A stretch of DNA of 64,000 nucleotides from Roseobacter cerasinus (GTDB taxonomy: Bacteria > Pseudomonadota > Alphaproteobacteria > Rhodobacterales > Rhodobacteraceae). This document shows, piece by piece, positions 8,882-18,163 of this stretch. The stretch is from assembly GCF_009811755.1 (NCBI RefSeq), contig NZ_BLIV01000007.1, positions 186,001 to 250,000 on the forward strand, in the 5' to 3' direction. The notes beneath the pieces are model-generated. The model was not told the DNA's origin. It ran no database searches and saw only the letters and a list, made by a program, of their open reading frames with translations. The position numbers and the translations under genes are program-made. Within the stretch, counting starts at the first letter, position 1. Each line of letters opens with the position of its first letter.

Positions 8882-9022
8882 CGTATCAGTCCTTGGCGAT
8901 AGCGCGGCAGGTGCCGCAGATCCGCTCAACTTCGATGGCATTTCTGCCGGTGAAGCGGCATCGACATGGCGATAACGTGGCATTTGGGGTTAAAATTCCG
9001 GAAGCAGGTCAGAAAAGCTGAC

Positions 9023-9048
9023 AAAAAAAGCGGCCCACCGGGGGCCGC
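9023..9048 (-). terminator. intrinsic terminator of the 9053-9730 gene
   Basis: On the minus strand GCGGCCC pairs with GGGCCGC around a 5-nt loop and is followed by seven T. It sits just past the stop codon at 9053. Confidence 0.85.
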
Positions 9049-9052
9049 CTGC

Positions 9053-9730
9053 TTAGTTTTCCGGCAAACCAAGCTTCTCCGGCGCGGTATAGCGCTCAAG
9101 ATGCATCTCCGTGGGCTGGGCGTGGCCGATCCCGGCATTGAAGATAAAACGTTTCAGAAGTTCGGTTTGAAACTCGAACTCCTTCGCACGCTCCGCAAAC
9201 CCGGTCGGAAGTCTGTCTTTGGAGTCCACCTGCGCATATTCCAGATCGCGGCACATGTTCAGCAGCGGCAGGCAGATATCGGCAAGCACATTGGTTGCCA
9301 GCCGTTCGGCGTGATTGGCGTAAGGCTCCTGCAGGCCGATGTTTGTCAGAAAAGCGTTGTTAAGCGCGCCCATGAACTCCTTGAAGCGGACGATCGCGTT
9401 GCGCATGCCGCTCTTGGCTTCCATTATCAGGACATGCACCCCGGACAGGACCAACCCGGGCAGTTCAACCAGAAAATCGGGTAGCGACAGCACCTGGGTG
9501 CCCTCTGGGATGGAAATCAGGCATTTTCGCAGGGCGTGTGCCAGTTTCGGAGCCAGGATCTGATCCACGTCTTCATAGGCCTGGAATGAAATACGGTTCC
9601 GGAAGCCACGTCCGAGCATCTCGGACGACCGGATTGTGACGGACTGGTCACTCTTGACAACCAGATTGAGTGTCAAAACCCTGTCGGACAAATCCGATGG
9701 CAATGGCGCGACGTTTGATGGATCTGTCAT
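9053..9730 (-). CDS. hypothetical protein divergent from the CheB-CheR fusion
   Basis: This 225-aa soluble protein is not recognised. No transmembrane segment or signal peptide is visible. It has mixed helical content with segments such as 'FVELPGLVLSGVHVLIMEAK'-like hydrophobics (about residues 85-105) and a C-terminal 'FEFQTELLKRFIFNAG' helix. The ATG at 9730 ('MTDPSNVAPLPSDLSD') was chosen because the 53 residues that could be added upstream are arginine- and cysteine-rich in a non-coding style. It has its own terminator. Its start codon faces the CheB-CheR fusion across 223 bp, so co-regulation is possible but unproven. Confidence 0.6.
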   Translation of the reverse strand: MTDPSNVAPLPSDLSDRVLTLNLVVKSDQSVTIRSSEMLGRGFRNRISFQAYEDVDQILAPKLAHALRKCLISIPEGTQVLSLPDFLVELPGLVLSGVHVLIMEAKSGMRNAIVRFKEFMGALNNAFLTNIGLQEPYANHAERLATNVLADICLPLLNMCRDLEYAQVDSKDRLPTGFAERAKEFEFQTELLKRFIFNAGIGHAQPTEMHLERYTAPEKLGLPEN

Positions 9731-9953
9731 ACTATCTATCCAAAAGAGCAATACGGCATGAGGTTTGCACGAAAAATGATGCCAAGGGTTAATCCACCGT
9801 ACTGTGCCCGTTGCGCGGCGCAAAAAGAAATAATATCCGCAGCGAAATCTTTCAGTTGAATCTATGACAGCTTCGTTACTAGATTGCAACTAGGGGTTGC
9901 TTGTGGAACGCTGACCCGTCCGGCCGCGCGCCGCACAACAGGATCAGCTCAGG

Positions 9954-12900
9954 GTGGGGACAAAAGACTTGGACGGAGCAGACACCGGAGAGCTAACGCT
10001 CATTGGCATTGGATCCTCAGCCGGGGGGTTGGAGGCGATCCGCGAACTCGTGGCGACCTTGCCGACAGATCTGCAGGTGGCCTATGTGGTGGTGCAACAC
10101 ATGTCGCCACACCACAAAAGCTTGATGACAGAGCTTGTGGCGCGTCAGACCAGCCTCGTTGTGCGGGATGTGGTTGACGGGTCTGTGCCCGAACCCAATG
10201 TGATCTATGTGACGCCTCCAAAGACCGATGTGGTATATGAAGACGGCAAGCTCAATCTGGTGGATCCCAGCCATGAGGTGGCCTCTCCCAAACCGTCGGT
10301 GGACCGTTTTTTGCTGAGCCTGGCTGATGGGCACGGTGAAAAGTCGATGGCCATCATCCTCTCCGGCACCGGGACCGATGGGGCCTATGGGGTGCAGGCC
10401 ATCCGTGAGGCGGGCGGGATCACCATCGCGCAGGACACCGAAAGCGCCAAATACGACGGGATGCCCATGGCCGCGATGCAGACCGGCTGTGTCGATCTGG
10501 TGTTGCGCCCCTTCGAGATCGGCACGCATCTGCACAAGATCCTGACCAGCCCGCGCGATTTCGACGCCTTCCGGCAGGAAGCCTCCGAGAAAAGCCCGGC
10601 GTCTGATCTGTTGCAGATCCTGCTGGCGCGCACGCGCGTTGATTTCCGCGAGTACAAGCAGACCACCATCAACCGCCGGATCGAACGGCGCATGATCGCC
10701 CTGGGGATCGAAAGCCATGAGGAATACACCCAGTTCTGCCGGGTCAATCCGAACGCTGTTGATGCCCTGTTCAAGGATCTGCTGATCTCAGTCACCCGGT
10801 TTTTCCGGGACAAGAGCGAGTTCGAAGCGCTGAAAGAGCTGCTGCCGGGCTTGCTGAAAAAGAAGACCAATGCGCCGTTCCGCGTCTGGATCGCGGGCTG
10901 CGCGACGGGTGAGGAAGCTTATTCCATCGCCATCCTGCTGTGTGAGGCGCTGGGGGGTGCCAAGGTTCAGTTGAAAGACCACGTGCAAATCTTTGCTACC
11001 GACATCGACAAGGAGGCATTGGAAGTCGCGCGCAAGGGCATCTATGGGATGGCCGCGCTCAACGACATTCCCAAGAATCTGGCGGATCAGTACTTCATCC
11101 AGCAGAACGACGGCATCCGGGTCATCGATTCCCTGCGCTCGGCCATTCTGTTCTCGGACCACAACGTCTGTCAGGACCCGCCATTCCAGAAGGTGGATCT
11201 GCTGTGCTGCCGGAACCTGTTGATCTATTTTGGCAATACGCTGCAGCACAAGGTGATGTCGCGGTTCCACTATGCGTTGACCGAGACCTCGCTGATGTTC
11301 CTCGGAACGGCTGAGACAGTTGCCGGCTCGGACGAGATGTTCATTCAGGACAGTCAGTCCGCGCATATCTACCGGCGCCGCTCGATCCGCCGATCGGAGC
11401 ACACGCCGTTCTCCAACGCACGGTCGGTGCCGCAGTCACGCCAGATCATGCCCGCCGCGACCAAGAGCCCCACGCCTGGCTATTCCACCGACCGGCAGAT
11501 GTTTGAAGCCCTCGCATTGGCCTTGGGCAAGAATTCGGTTCTGGTCACGGATGAATATTCCATCGTGCGGGTTTACGGGAATGTGAGCCCGTTCATCGAG
11601 GTGAACGAGGCCAGCAACCTCAAGATGCACATCGACCTGTTACGCCGCCCGTTCCGCGAGGAAGCACGCAGTCTTGTGACGCTGGCTCTGAAGAACGGCG
11701 AGCACCGCTCGGGCGTGCGACATCTGCTGGCAGAGGATGACGATGCGGAAATCCGGCTGGATGTCTACCCGATCATCGCGCGGGACATCAATGAGCGTGC
11801 TGCGCTTGTGGTGTTCAGCGAAGTGCAGGTGGATCGCGCCAAGGGCCGCGAGACCGGGCCTCAGCCGGAGGGAGAGGCCTTCGAGAGTGATCGTATCCGC
11901 TTGCTTGAGGACGAGGTTGCGACAACGCGCGAGGCGCTGCAGCAGACCATCGAAGAGCTTGAGACCTCGAATGAGGAGCTGCAATCGCTGAACGAAGAGC
12001 TGCAATCCACCAACGAGGAGTTGCAGGCCACCAACGAAGAGCTGGAAACCTCGAACGAGGAGCTGCAATCCACAAACGAAGAGCTGATCACCGTCAACGA
12101 GGAACTGCAGGTCACCGCAGCGGAACTGAGCGGGCGCACGGGCGAGCTGATGTCGGTGTTGGAGACCGCGCCGCTGGCGATCATGGTTCTGGATACGGCG
12201 CTGCAGATCAGCCAGGCGACCAATGCGGCTGCCGAGATGTTTGGCCTGTCTCGTCCGGTCTCCAACCCGCATATCAGCCAGTGCATGCTGCCGGAGAACT
12301 GCCCGCCGCTGGCGCCGATCTGCAACGAGACGCTGAAACTGGGCGAGTCGATCACACGCGAATTCAACTCCAAAGGCTCGCGCTACAAGCTCACCTGCTC
12401 GCCCTTCTTCGATATGCGCGGTCAGATGAAGGGCTCCACCATGGTGGTGTCGGAGTTCCCAGGACTGGCGCAGGAGCTTGATCTGATCCTCGACAATGCC
12501 GAGATCTTCATGCTCAACCGTTCAATGGACGGAACCGTGCTGCGCATCAGCGAGAAGGCGGCCAATGTCTTTGGCACCACGCGGCAAAAGGCCGAAGGGC
12601 GCCTGTTTGGCGAGCTGGTCAATAAAAAGACGGCAAACGCGGTTAAGAAGAGTGACGAACATCTTCTGAAAAGCAAATCGGGGCGCGTCAACGACATCAT
12701 GGATCTAATGTCCAAGGAAGACGGCAAGCACTATTGGATGAACACTGAAAACTTCCTCTTTGCGGATCCGTCGATTGGAGAATCGGCGATCTATTCGGTA
12801 GGCACGGATATCACAGACGTGATTGCGGCACGCGACAGCGCTGAGGAGTCTCTGGCGCAGCTGGAGTTGTTGCAAAACCTGGCCAAGATCGGGCATTGGT

Positions 12901-13211
12901 CACTGGACGTGGATACAGACCAGATACACTGGTCGTCGGAAGTCTACCGTATCCATGGCGAAGAGCCGTCCACGCCCGCGCCGAACCTCAAGAAGGGGAT
13001 CGACTACTACCACCCGGAGGATCGGGCCAGTGTGATGGAAGAGATCGATAGGGTGGCCAAGACGGGCGGCGACTTCCAGTTCAAGAAGCGGTTGATCAAT
13101 CGTCAGGGTGAGGCGATCTTGGTTGAGGTCTTTGGTCTGGCGCGCAAGGACCGCTCTGGAGAAGTGAGCAAAATTGTCGGGGTTTTCCGGGATCTGCCGG
13201 AAGAAGACTGA
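9954..13211 (+). CDS. CheB-CheR-PAS fusion protein (methylesterase/methyltransferase sensor)
   Basis: This is a 1085-aa cytosolic fusion. Residues about 14-195 are a CheB methylesterase ('[14 protein letters not shown]' with Ser21/22, 'VVQHMSPHH', '[12 protein letters not shown]'). Residues about 215-480 are a CheR methyltransferase ('[16 protein letters not shown]', 'CRNLLIYF'). Residues about 655-725 are a coiled coil with an NEEL motif recurring every seven residues. PAS modules follow, the last a PAS_3-type fold at about 980-1085. The protein ends there: there is no histidine kinase domain, unlike many relatives. The CheB part has no receiver domain in front. The start is GTG. It presumably signals by methylation chemistry or by docking to another protein. 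Confidence 0.9.
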   Translation: MGTKDLDGADTGELTLIGIGSSAGGLEAIRELVATLPTDLQVAYVVVQHMSPHHKSLMTELVARQTSLVVRDVVDGSVPEPNVIYVTPPKTDVVYEDGKLNLVDPSHEVASPKPSVDRFLLSLADGHGEKSMAIILSGTGTDGAYGVQAIREAGGITIAQDTESAKYDGMPMAAMQTGCVDLVLRPFEIGTHLHKILTSPRDFDAFRQEASEKSPASDLLQILLARTRVDFREYKQTTINRRIERRMIALGIESHEEYTQFCRVNPNAVDALFKDLLISVTRFFRDKSEFEALKELLPGLLKKKTNAPFRVWIAGCATGEEAYSIAILLCEALGGAKVQLKDHVQIFATDIDKEALEVARKGIYGMAALNDIPKNLADQYFIQQNDGIRVIDSLRSAILFSDHNVCQDPPFQKVDLLCCRNLLIYFGNTLQHKVMSRFHYALTETSLMFLGTAETVAGSDEMFIQDSQSAHIYRRRSIRRSEHTPFSNARSVPQSRQIMPAATKSPTPGYSTDRQMFEALALALGKNSVLVTDEYSIVRVYGNVSPFIEVNEASNLKMHIDLLRRPFREEARSLVTLALKNGEHRSGVRHLLAEDDDAEIRLDVYPIIARDINERAALVVFSEVQVDRAKGRETGPQPEGEAFESDRIRLLEDEVATTREALQQTIEELETSNEELQSLNEELQSTNEELQATNEELETSNEELQSTNEELITVNEELQVTAAELSGRTGELMSVLETAPLAIMVLDTALQISQATNAAAEMFGLSRPVSNPHISQCMLPENCPPLAPICNETLKLGESITREFNSKGSRYKLTCSPFFDMRGQMKGSTMVVSEFPGLAQELDLILDNAEIFMLNRSMDGTVLRISEKAANVFGTTRQKAEGRLFGELVNKKTANAVKKSDEHLLKSKSGRVNDIMDLMSKEDGKHYWMNTENFLFADPSIGESAIYSVGTDITDVIAARDSAEESLAQLELLQNLAKIGHWSLDVDTDQIHWSSEVYRIHGEEPSTPAPNLKKGIDYYHPEDRASVMEEIDRVAKTGGDFQFKKRLINRQGEAILVEVFGLARKDRSGEVSKIVGVFRDLPEED

Positions 13212-13314
13212 ATTTTTCGCCTTCTGATTGCAGCATCCTGTCTGGCGGGTCTTTCACCTTGACCTGCCCTCCCACCTGCGCATCTATACGAAAAAACACA
13301 ATGGGAGACTGACG

Positions 13315-14241
13315 ATGACCTTCAAGACAACCGCCAGCGCGCTGGCTTTGATTTCTGTGGCCGGCTTGGCGTCAGCAGACTGTTCGGAGGTCACCTTCTC
13401 TGATGTGGGCTGGACCGACATCACCGCAACCACGGCCGCAACAACTGTGATCCTCGATGCGCTGGGGTATGACACGGACATCAAGGTGCTCTCGGTGCCG
13501 GTGACCTACACCTCGATGGCGCAGGGCGATGTGGATGTCTTTCTGGGCAACTGGATGCCCACCATGGAAGGCGACATCGCACCCTACCGCGAGGCGGGAA
13601 CTGTCGACACCGTGCGCGAGAACCTGTCAGGCGCAAAATACACACTGGCCGTGAACAAGGCGGCGCTTGATCTGGGCATCAAGGATTTCTCGGACATTGC
13701 CAAACATGCCGACGCTCTGGACGAGCAGATCTATGGCATCGAGCCCGGCAACGATGGCAACCGCCTGATCCAGTCGATGATCGACGCGGATGCCTTTGGT
13801 TTGAGCGGTTTCGAAGTCAAGGAAAGCTCGGAGCAGGGGATGCTGGCGCAGGTGGAGCGTCTGTCCAAGAAAGAAGAACCCATTGTCTTCCTCGGGTGGG
13901 AGCCGCATCCGATGAACGCCAATTTCGACATGGGTTATCTGACCGGCGGTGATGACTTTTTTGGCCCCAACCTTGGTGGGGCGTCGGTCTACACCAACAC
14001 CCGCGCGGGCTATGTGGGCGAATGCCCGAACGTGGGCGCGCTGCTGAACAACCTGGAATTCACGCTGGCTATGGAAAACGAGATCATGGGCGCAATCCTG
14101 AATGACGGGGAAGAGCCCTCCGACGCCGCGACGGCCTGGCTCACAGCCAACCCCGATGCCTTTGTCGCCTGGCTCGATGGCGTGACAACGGTTGACGGCG
14201 GCGACAGCGTTGCCGCGGTGAAATCGGCCCTCGGCCTGTGA
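13315..14241 (+). CDS. choX: choline ABC transporter substrate-binding protein
   Basis: The 308-aa periplasmic protein has a cleavable signal peptide (ending 'LASA' near residue 20) and an OpuAC/ProX-type fold with ChoX landmarks 'GWTDITATTAATT', 'FLGNWMPTMEGDI' and 'FLGWEPHPMN'. The aromatic residues in these motifs are those that cage quaternary amines in this family. The ATG at 13315 is preceded by GGGAGA. It is the first gene of choXWV. A stable hairpin separates it from choW. Confidence 0.93.
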   Translation: MTFKTTASALALISVAGLASADCSEVTFSDVGWTDITATTAATTVILDALGYDTDIKVLSVPVTYTSMAQGDVDVFLGNWMPTMEGDIAPYREAGTVDTVRENLSGAKYTLAVNKAALDLGIKDFSDIAKHADALDEQIYGIEPGNDGNRLIQSMIDADAFGLSGFEVKESSEQGMLAQVERLSKKEEPIVFLGWEPHPMNANFDMGYLTGGDDFFGPNLGGASVYTNTRAGYVGECPNVGALLNNLEFTLAMENEIMGAILNDGEEPSDAATAWLTANPDAFVAWLDGVTTVDGGDSVAAVKSALGL

Positions 14242-14248
14242 TCAAGAC

Positions 14249-14273
14249 GCCCCGCATGGGATCCGTGCGGGGC
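14249..14273 (+). promoter_or_regulatory. hairpin between choX and choW
   Basis: GCCCCGCA and TGCGGGGC form a perfect 8-bp stem with a 9-nt loop, starting 7 nt after the choX stop and ending 1 nt before an ATG of choW. No T-run follows. It is likely an mRNA stabilising or attenuating element that keeps binding-protein levels above permease levels. Confidence 0.6.
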
Positions 14274-14274
14274 G

Positions 14275-15138
14275 ATGACGTTTCCGGGAAGGGCGTGTGT
14301 TTTGCTGGACTGGCTGACTGAAACGAAAATACCTGTCGGCAAGAGTGCAGCGGCGTTCTTTGACTGGCTCCAAAGCAATGGCGCGTGGTTCTTCGACGGG
14401 CTTGCCGTGGTGATGGAAGGGATGATCGATGCGATCCTCTGGGTGCTGCAGACGCCGCATCCCTTTGTGATCATCCTGGCCTTTGTGACCCTGACATGGG
14501 TGTTGCAGCGCAGCTGGAAGGTCTGCCTCTTTGTCGCCCTGGGCTTTCTGTTCATCCTCAACCAAGACTATTGGGAAGAGATGACGGAGAGCATCACGCT
14601 GGTGCTCTCGGCCTGTGTGGTCTGCATGGCCATTGGCGTGCCCATCGGTATTGCCGCGGCCCACCGTCCGCGGCTTTATCAGGCGATGCGCCCGGTGCTG
14701 GATCTGATGCAGACCTTGCCGACCTTCGTGTATCTCATTCCAGCGATTGTATTTTTCGGGATCGGCATGGTGCCGGGGCTGATCGCCACGGTGATCTTTG
14801 TCGTGCCCGCGCCTATTCGCCTGACCCATCTGGGGATCAGTACAACACCCAAACCGCTGCTGGAGGCGGTCGACGCCTTTGGCGCAACGCCGGCGCAGAA
14901 GCTGTGGAAGGTGGAGCTGCCCTTTGCCCTGCCGCAGATCATGGCAGGGCTGAATCAGACCATCATGCTGTCGCTCTCCATGGTGGTGATCGCAGCACTC
15001 GTGGGCGCGGATGGTCTTGGCGTGCCGGTGGTGCGCGCGCTCAATCAGGTCAACACCGCGCTTGGGTTTGAGAGCGGCTTCATCATCGTTGTGGTCGCCA
15101 TCATGCTCGACCGGATGCTGCGGGTGGATCGCAAATGA
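14275..15138 (+). CDS. choW: choline ABC transporter permease
   Basis: The 287-aa (as annotated) inner-membrane permease is of the OpuAB/ProW type with about six to seven transmembrane helices. The coupling-helix region 'AVDAFGATPAQKLWKVELP' is clear, and so is the membrane segment with 'PVLDLMQTLPTFVYLIPAI'. The start is uncertain. The ATG at 14275 sits against the hairpin with almost no Shine-Dalgarno spacing. A TTG at 14302 ('LLDWLTETKIP') has GGAAGG 9 nt upstream and matches the usual family N-terminus better. The stop overlaps choV as ATGA. Confidence 0.92.
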   Translation: MTFPGRACVLLDWLTETKIPVGKSAAAFFDWLQSNGAWFFDGLAVVMEGMIDAILWVLQTPHPFVIILAFVTLTWVLQRSWKVCLFVALGFLFILNQDYWEEMTESITLVLSACVVCMAIGVPIGIAAAHRPRLYQAMRPVLDLMQTLPTFVYLIPAIVFFGIGMVPGLIATVIFVVPAPIRLTHLGISTTPKPLLEAVDAFGATPAQKLWKVELPFALPQIMAGLNQTIMLSLSMVVIAALVGADGLGVPVVRALNQVNTALGFESGFIIVVVAIMLDRMLRVDRK

Positions 15139-16172
15139 CCAATGCTGTAGAATTCGACAATGTCTCCATTGTTTTTGGCGAAGCGCCGCAAAAAGCGTTG
15201 CCGGAAATGGACGCTGGCAAATCGCGCGCCGAGGTGCAGGAGGCGACCCATCAGGTTCTGGGTGTGCATAACTGCTCGCTCGATGTAGCCGCCGGCGAGA
15301 TCCTTGTCCTGATGGGCCTGTCCGGCTCCGGAAAATCAACGCTGCTGCGGGCGGTGAACGGGCTAAACCCGGTGGTGCGTGGCGCGGTGCGGGTGCATGA
15401 TGGTGATTGGTCCTGTGACGTCACCAACAGCTCTGCGCCGGATCTGCGCCGGGTGCGTCGCGAATGCGTCTCCATGGTGTTTCAACAATTCGGGCTGCTG
15501 CCCTGGCGCTCCGTGCGCGAGAATGTGGCGCTTGGGCTGGAGTTGGCGGACGTCTCCCGCAAGGAGCGGATGGCGCGGGCCGACCGGCAGTTGGAGCTTG
15601 TGGGCCTGTCTGATTGGGCCGAACGCAAGGTGGGCGAGCTGTCAGGTGGCATGCAGCAGCGCGTGGGCCTCGCGCGCGCCTTTGTGACCGAAGCCCCGAT
15701 CCTGCTGATGGACGAGCCGTTTTCGGCGCTTGATCCGCTCATCCGCAACCGGCTGCAGGATGAGTTGATTGACCTGCAGCGGGATCTCAAACGCACCATC
15801 ATCTTTGTCAGCCATGATCTGGACGAGGCCTTCAAGATCGGGGACCGGATTGCCATCATGGAAGGCGGGCGGATCGTGCAATGCGGCACCCCGCAGGAGA
15901 TCTTTTCCAACCCGATCAACGACTACGTGGCTGATTTTGTGGCGCATATGAACCCGCTAGGTGTGCTTTGCGCCAGCGACGTGATGGAACCTGCCGAGGT
16001 CGCCCCGGCCCAGACCGTTCCGGCGGATACAGAGGTGGAGACCGTGATGCGCATGCTGCTTGATACCGACCACCCGCTGGGTGTGGAGGAGGCGGGCGAG
16101 CTTGTTGGTCAGGTGACTAAGGATGGTGTCATCGCGCGCATCCTCGATCCGCGCGAGACGCCCTCAGCCTAA
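15135..16172 (+). CDS. choV: choline ABC transporter ATP-binding protein
   Basis: The 345-aa ATPase energises ChoW. Motifs: Walker A 'GLSGSGKST', Q-loop 'MVFQQFGLLPWRSV', signature 'LSGGMQQRVGLARA', Walker B 'ILLMDEPFSALDPLI' and H-loop 'IFVSHDLDEAF'. The ~45-residue N-terminal extension before Walker A is typical of the ProV/ChoV group. The region after about residue 265 is a short CBS-like remnant. It is translationally coupled to choW by ATGA and ends by a 3-4 bp convergent overlap with the cytochrome c gene. Confidence 0.95.
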   Translation: MTNAVEFDNVSIVFGEAPQKALPEMDAGKSRAEVQEATHQVLGVHNCSLDVAAGEILVLMGLSGSGKSTLLRAVNGLNPVVRGAVRVHDGDWSCDVTNSSAPDLRRVRRECVSMVFQQFGLLPWRSVRENVALGLELADVSRKERMARADRQLELVGLSDWAERKVGELSGGMQQRVGLARAFVTEAPILLMDEPFSALDPLIRNRLQDELIDLQRDLKRTIIFVSHDLDEAFKIGDRIAIMEGGRIVQCGTPQEIFSNPINDYVADFVAHMNPLGVLCASDVMEPAEVAPAQTVPADTEVETVMRMLLDTDHPLGVEEAGELVGQVTKDGVIARILDPRETPSA

Positions 16173-16558
16173 TCCTGTATGCTCCGGAGCCAGTCGACAA
16201 GATCCACCACGGGCTGGCTGGTCATGATCGGCTGCCCGGTCTCCGCCGGAATGGCGACGCCTGCGCCCTCAAAGAACCATCCGTAGACCGGCATGTCGCT
16301 GCCATGGCTGACCAGCGGATCCCGCCCGTCAATCCGCTTTACGATGCGGTAGACCGGGAACTTCCCGTCATTCTTTGTGCTGAGCGCGGTCAAATCCGAA
16401 GGCTGGATCAGCAAGACCGGGGCCATCGGCCCTTGGCCTTCTGCATCCGCACCATGGCAAGCGGCGCAGTGCAGCCGGAACAGCCGCTCGCCGTCATCGG
16501 TATCCTGCGCGGCAAGCGGTTGACCGAGACAAAGCACCAAAGCGAATAACGCACGCAT
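16169..16558 (-). CDS. periplasmic c-type cytochrome
   Basis: The 129-aa protein has a signal peptide ('ALFALVLCLGQPLAAQ') and one haem-binding CXXCH site ('HCAACHG', residues 31-35). 'SDMPVYGWFF' is a plausible source of the axial methionine. The ATG at 16558 has AAGGAG at ideal spacing. The TTG two codons upstream is less likely. A perfect TTGAT-N4-ATCAA box lies about 60 bp upstream of the ATG, so expression is probably oxygen-controlled. The redox partner is unknown. It is convergent with choV. Confidence 0.88.
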   Translation of the reverse strand: MRALFALVLCLGQPLAAQDTDDGERLFRLHCAACHGADAEGQGPMAPVLLIQPSDLTALSTKNDGKFPVYRIVKRIDGRDPLVSHGSDMPVYGWFFEGAGVAIPAETGQPIMTSQPVVDLVDWLRSIQD

Positions 16559-16612
16559 CTCCAACTCCTTTTCCTGTTTTTGTCAAAGTAGGAGCGCGCG
16601 CCCTCTACCGCG

Positions 16613-16626
16613 TTGATATGCATCAA
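16613..16626. promoter_or_regulatory. FNR/FnrL-type binding site
   Basis: TTGATATGCATCAA is a perfect match to the TTGAT-N4-ATCAA consensus recognised by FnrL in Rhodobacter relatives. Its centre is about 61 bp upstream of the cytochrome c ATG. If it acts as a class II activator site at -41.5, transcription would start about 20 nt before the ATG. Confidence 0.8.
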
Positions 16627-17344
16627 ACAGATGCTGGACACCTGATAGCTATCTGGTGGCGGGCCAAAGACCGCATCTTGAAGAGGCTGTTGAAAAACTC
16701 AGGTTTTCGAGAAGAGGCCCGGCGCTCAAATGCACCGAGTTTCTCCCGCACATGGTCGATGCACGTCCGGCGAAGCAGATGTCGCAGAAGTTTCCCTTAA
16801 AACTGACAATTTGAACGCCTCGACGCACTCTTCCCCTGACGTCACGTCGCGTAAGTCGCGTAACCAGCCATGCTCAAGCCGAAAAGGTCTGGTTCAATGG
16901 ACGGGCACGGAGCACCAGACATGCCCGAAGGTCATCCGGCGTACGGTCCTGGCCTGCATGGAGGCCATCTTTCTCGGATGCTGTTTTCTCAGACTAGCCA
17001 AGCCTGAGACATCAAATGAGACGCACGCGTCATCAGCAGGAATTGTTGAAGGAAAGGTCTCAGGGATAAACGCCGAATAACATCACATGTTCGGACCGGC
17101 CATTGAGGTTCTTAAGAGCGCAGTTGACGCTTTGATTTCAATCGACAGCTCCGGCAAACAGGGCAGACGACCAAGCAGCCAATGAATGGTCTGAGCAAGA
17201 CTGTTCCTGCTGCCTTAGGACGACCAACTTTTACCCACTCCCGTCAGCCTTGCGAGCGAATTCATCACCGGGGGCGGCTAATTCATTGCGACCGCTTGCA
17301 AACACTCCTATCGTCATCGAAATGGCCCCTTAAGACTGGACTTG
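16627..17344. other. gene-poor decayed region with a possible IS end
   Basis: No convincing gene was found. 'GAGGCTGTTGAAAAACTC' near 16682-16700 resembles the terminal sequence found at the ends of several IS families (for example IS1182-like). No transposase frame could be read beside it. The rest shows short frames without family features, suggesting degraded insertion DNA. Confidence 0.35.
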
Positions 17345-17956
17345 ATGATGAATACAAAACTGCTTCTGACCTTGGGCTTTCTCAGTGCCTGGACAAGCGC
17401 TCCGGTGGATGCAGCAACCGTCACCCTGTCATTTATCGAACGGGACGTCGGCGTATTCGGGACCGTATCGGGCAGCGTTGACACCGATGACCTGATCCGC
17501 GGTGTTCCGGCCCTGGCGACGCCGGGCGTGACGATCCTCCCCGCACTTGGGCTGATCAACATAACGGGCCCCTCGGCGACCAGTCTTGATGTTTACAACG
17601 GCTTCGGCGCAGGCCCCTCTGTGCCCTTTGGAACGCCAGGCACGGTTGTCACGGCCACATCGAATACGGGCGATTCCTTTGCCTTCTCCAACCCGTTTGG
17701 AACCGTCGATATTCGCTTGGATCAAGGCTACACATCCCTCAACCCCATCCAAGCTGCCTTCCAGTTTGACGGGGCGACACTCGCCGATTTAGGCCTGAGT
17801 GTTGGAACCACCAATATATCCTTTACCGGTGACAACACCCTGCAGATCGTCGCATCAGTCGAAGCGGTGACACCCGTTCCACTGCCCGCTTCGGTGCTGA
17901 TGCTGCTCATGGGTGTTGGCGCAATTCGGGCTATGGGATCTGCCCGAAAAGCTTAA
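17345..17956 (+). CDS. VPLPA-CTERM sorting domain protein
   Basis: The 203-aa exported protein has a signal peptide ('LLLTLGFLSAWTSAPVDA', cleavage near residue 24) and a beta-rich body. It ends with the tripartite VPLPA-CTERM signal: 'VPLPASVLMLLMGVGAIRA' with a hydrophobic helix and the basic tail 'MGSARKA'. Such tails are processed by exosortase-type enzymes and found on extracellular or surface proteins. No enzyme domain is recognised. Start choice is between ATGs at 17345 and 17348. It is isolated between a decayed region and an inverted-repeat element. Confidence 0.8.
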   Translation: MMNTKLLLTLGFLSAWTSAPVDAATVTLSFIERDVGVFGTVSGSVDTDDLIRGVPALATPGVTILPALGLINITGPSATSLDVYNGFGAGPSVPFGTPGTVVTATSNTGDSFAFSNPFGTVDIRLDQGYTSLNPIQAAFQFDGATLADLGLSVGTTNISFTGDNTLQIVASVEAVTPVPLPASVLMLLMGVGAIRAMGSARKA

Positions 17957-17989
17957 CGAGGTCGGTGCATCCGCAGGATCGAAAACGGG

Positions 17990-18163
17990 CCTAGAGCAGC
18001 GTCCAGAAAATCCGCACCACAGCATCAAACCTGCGCTTGGCCGGCACTGCCGGCCAACCCCCGACCCCTCCTCACGGGAGGGGGCTTCACCCCCACCCAG
18101 GGTCGGGGGCTGGCCTCTGTATTGAAGCCCGAGCGTTTCAGCTTTTCTGGACGCTGCTCTAGG
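17990..18163. repeat. MITE-like element with 21-bp perfect terminal inverted repeats
   Basis: CCTAGAGCAGCGTCCAGAAAA (17990-18010) is exactly the reverse complement of 18143-18163. Nested inside are GGCCGGCA/TGCCGGCC and a longer pairing of 'GGCCAACCCCCGACCC' with 'GGGTCGGGGGCTGGCC', so the whole 174 bp can fold on itself. It encodes nothing. Its right end supplies the TAG stop codon of the RTX acyltransferase gene. This is consistent with a non-autonomous mobile element or a dispersed palindromic repeat. Confidence 0.7.
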
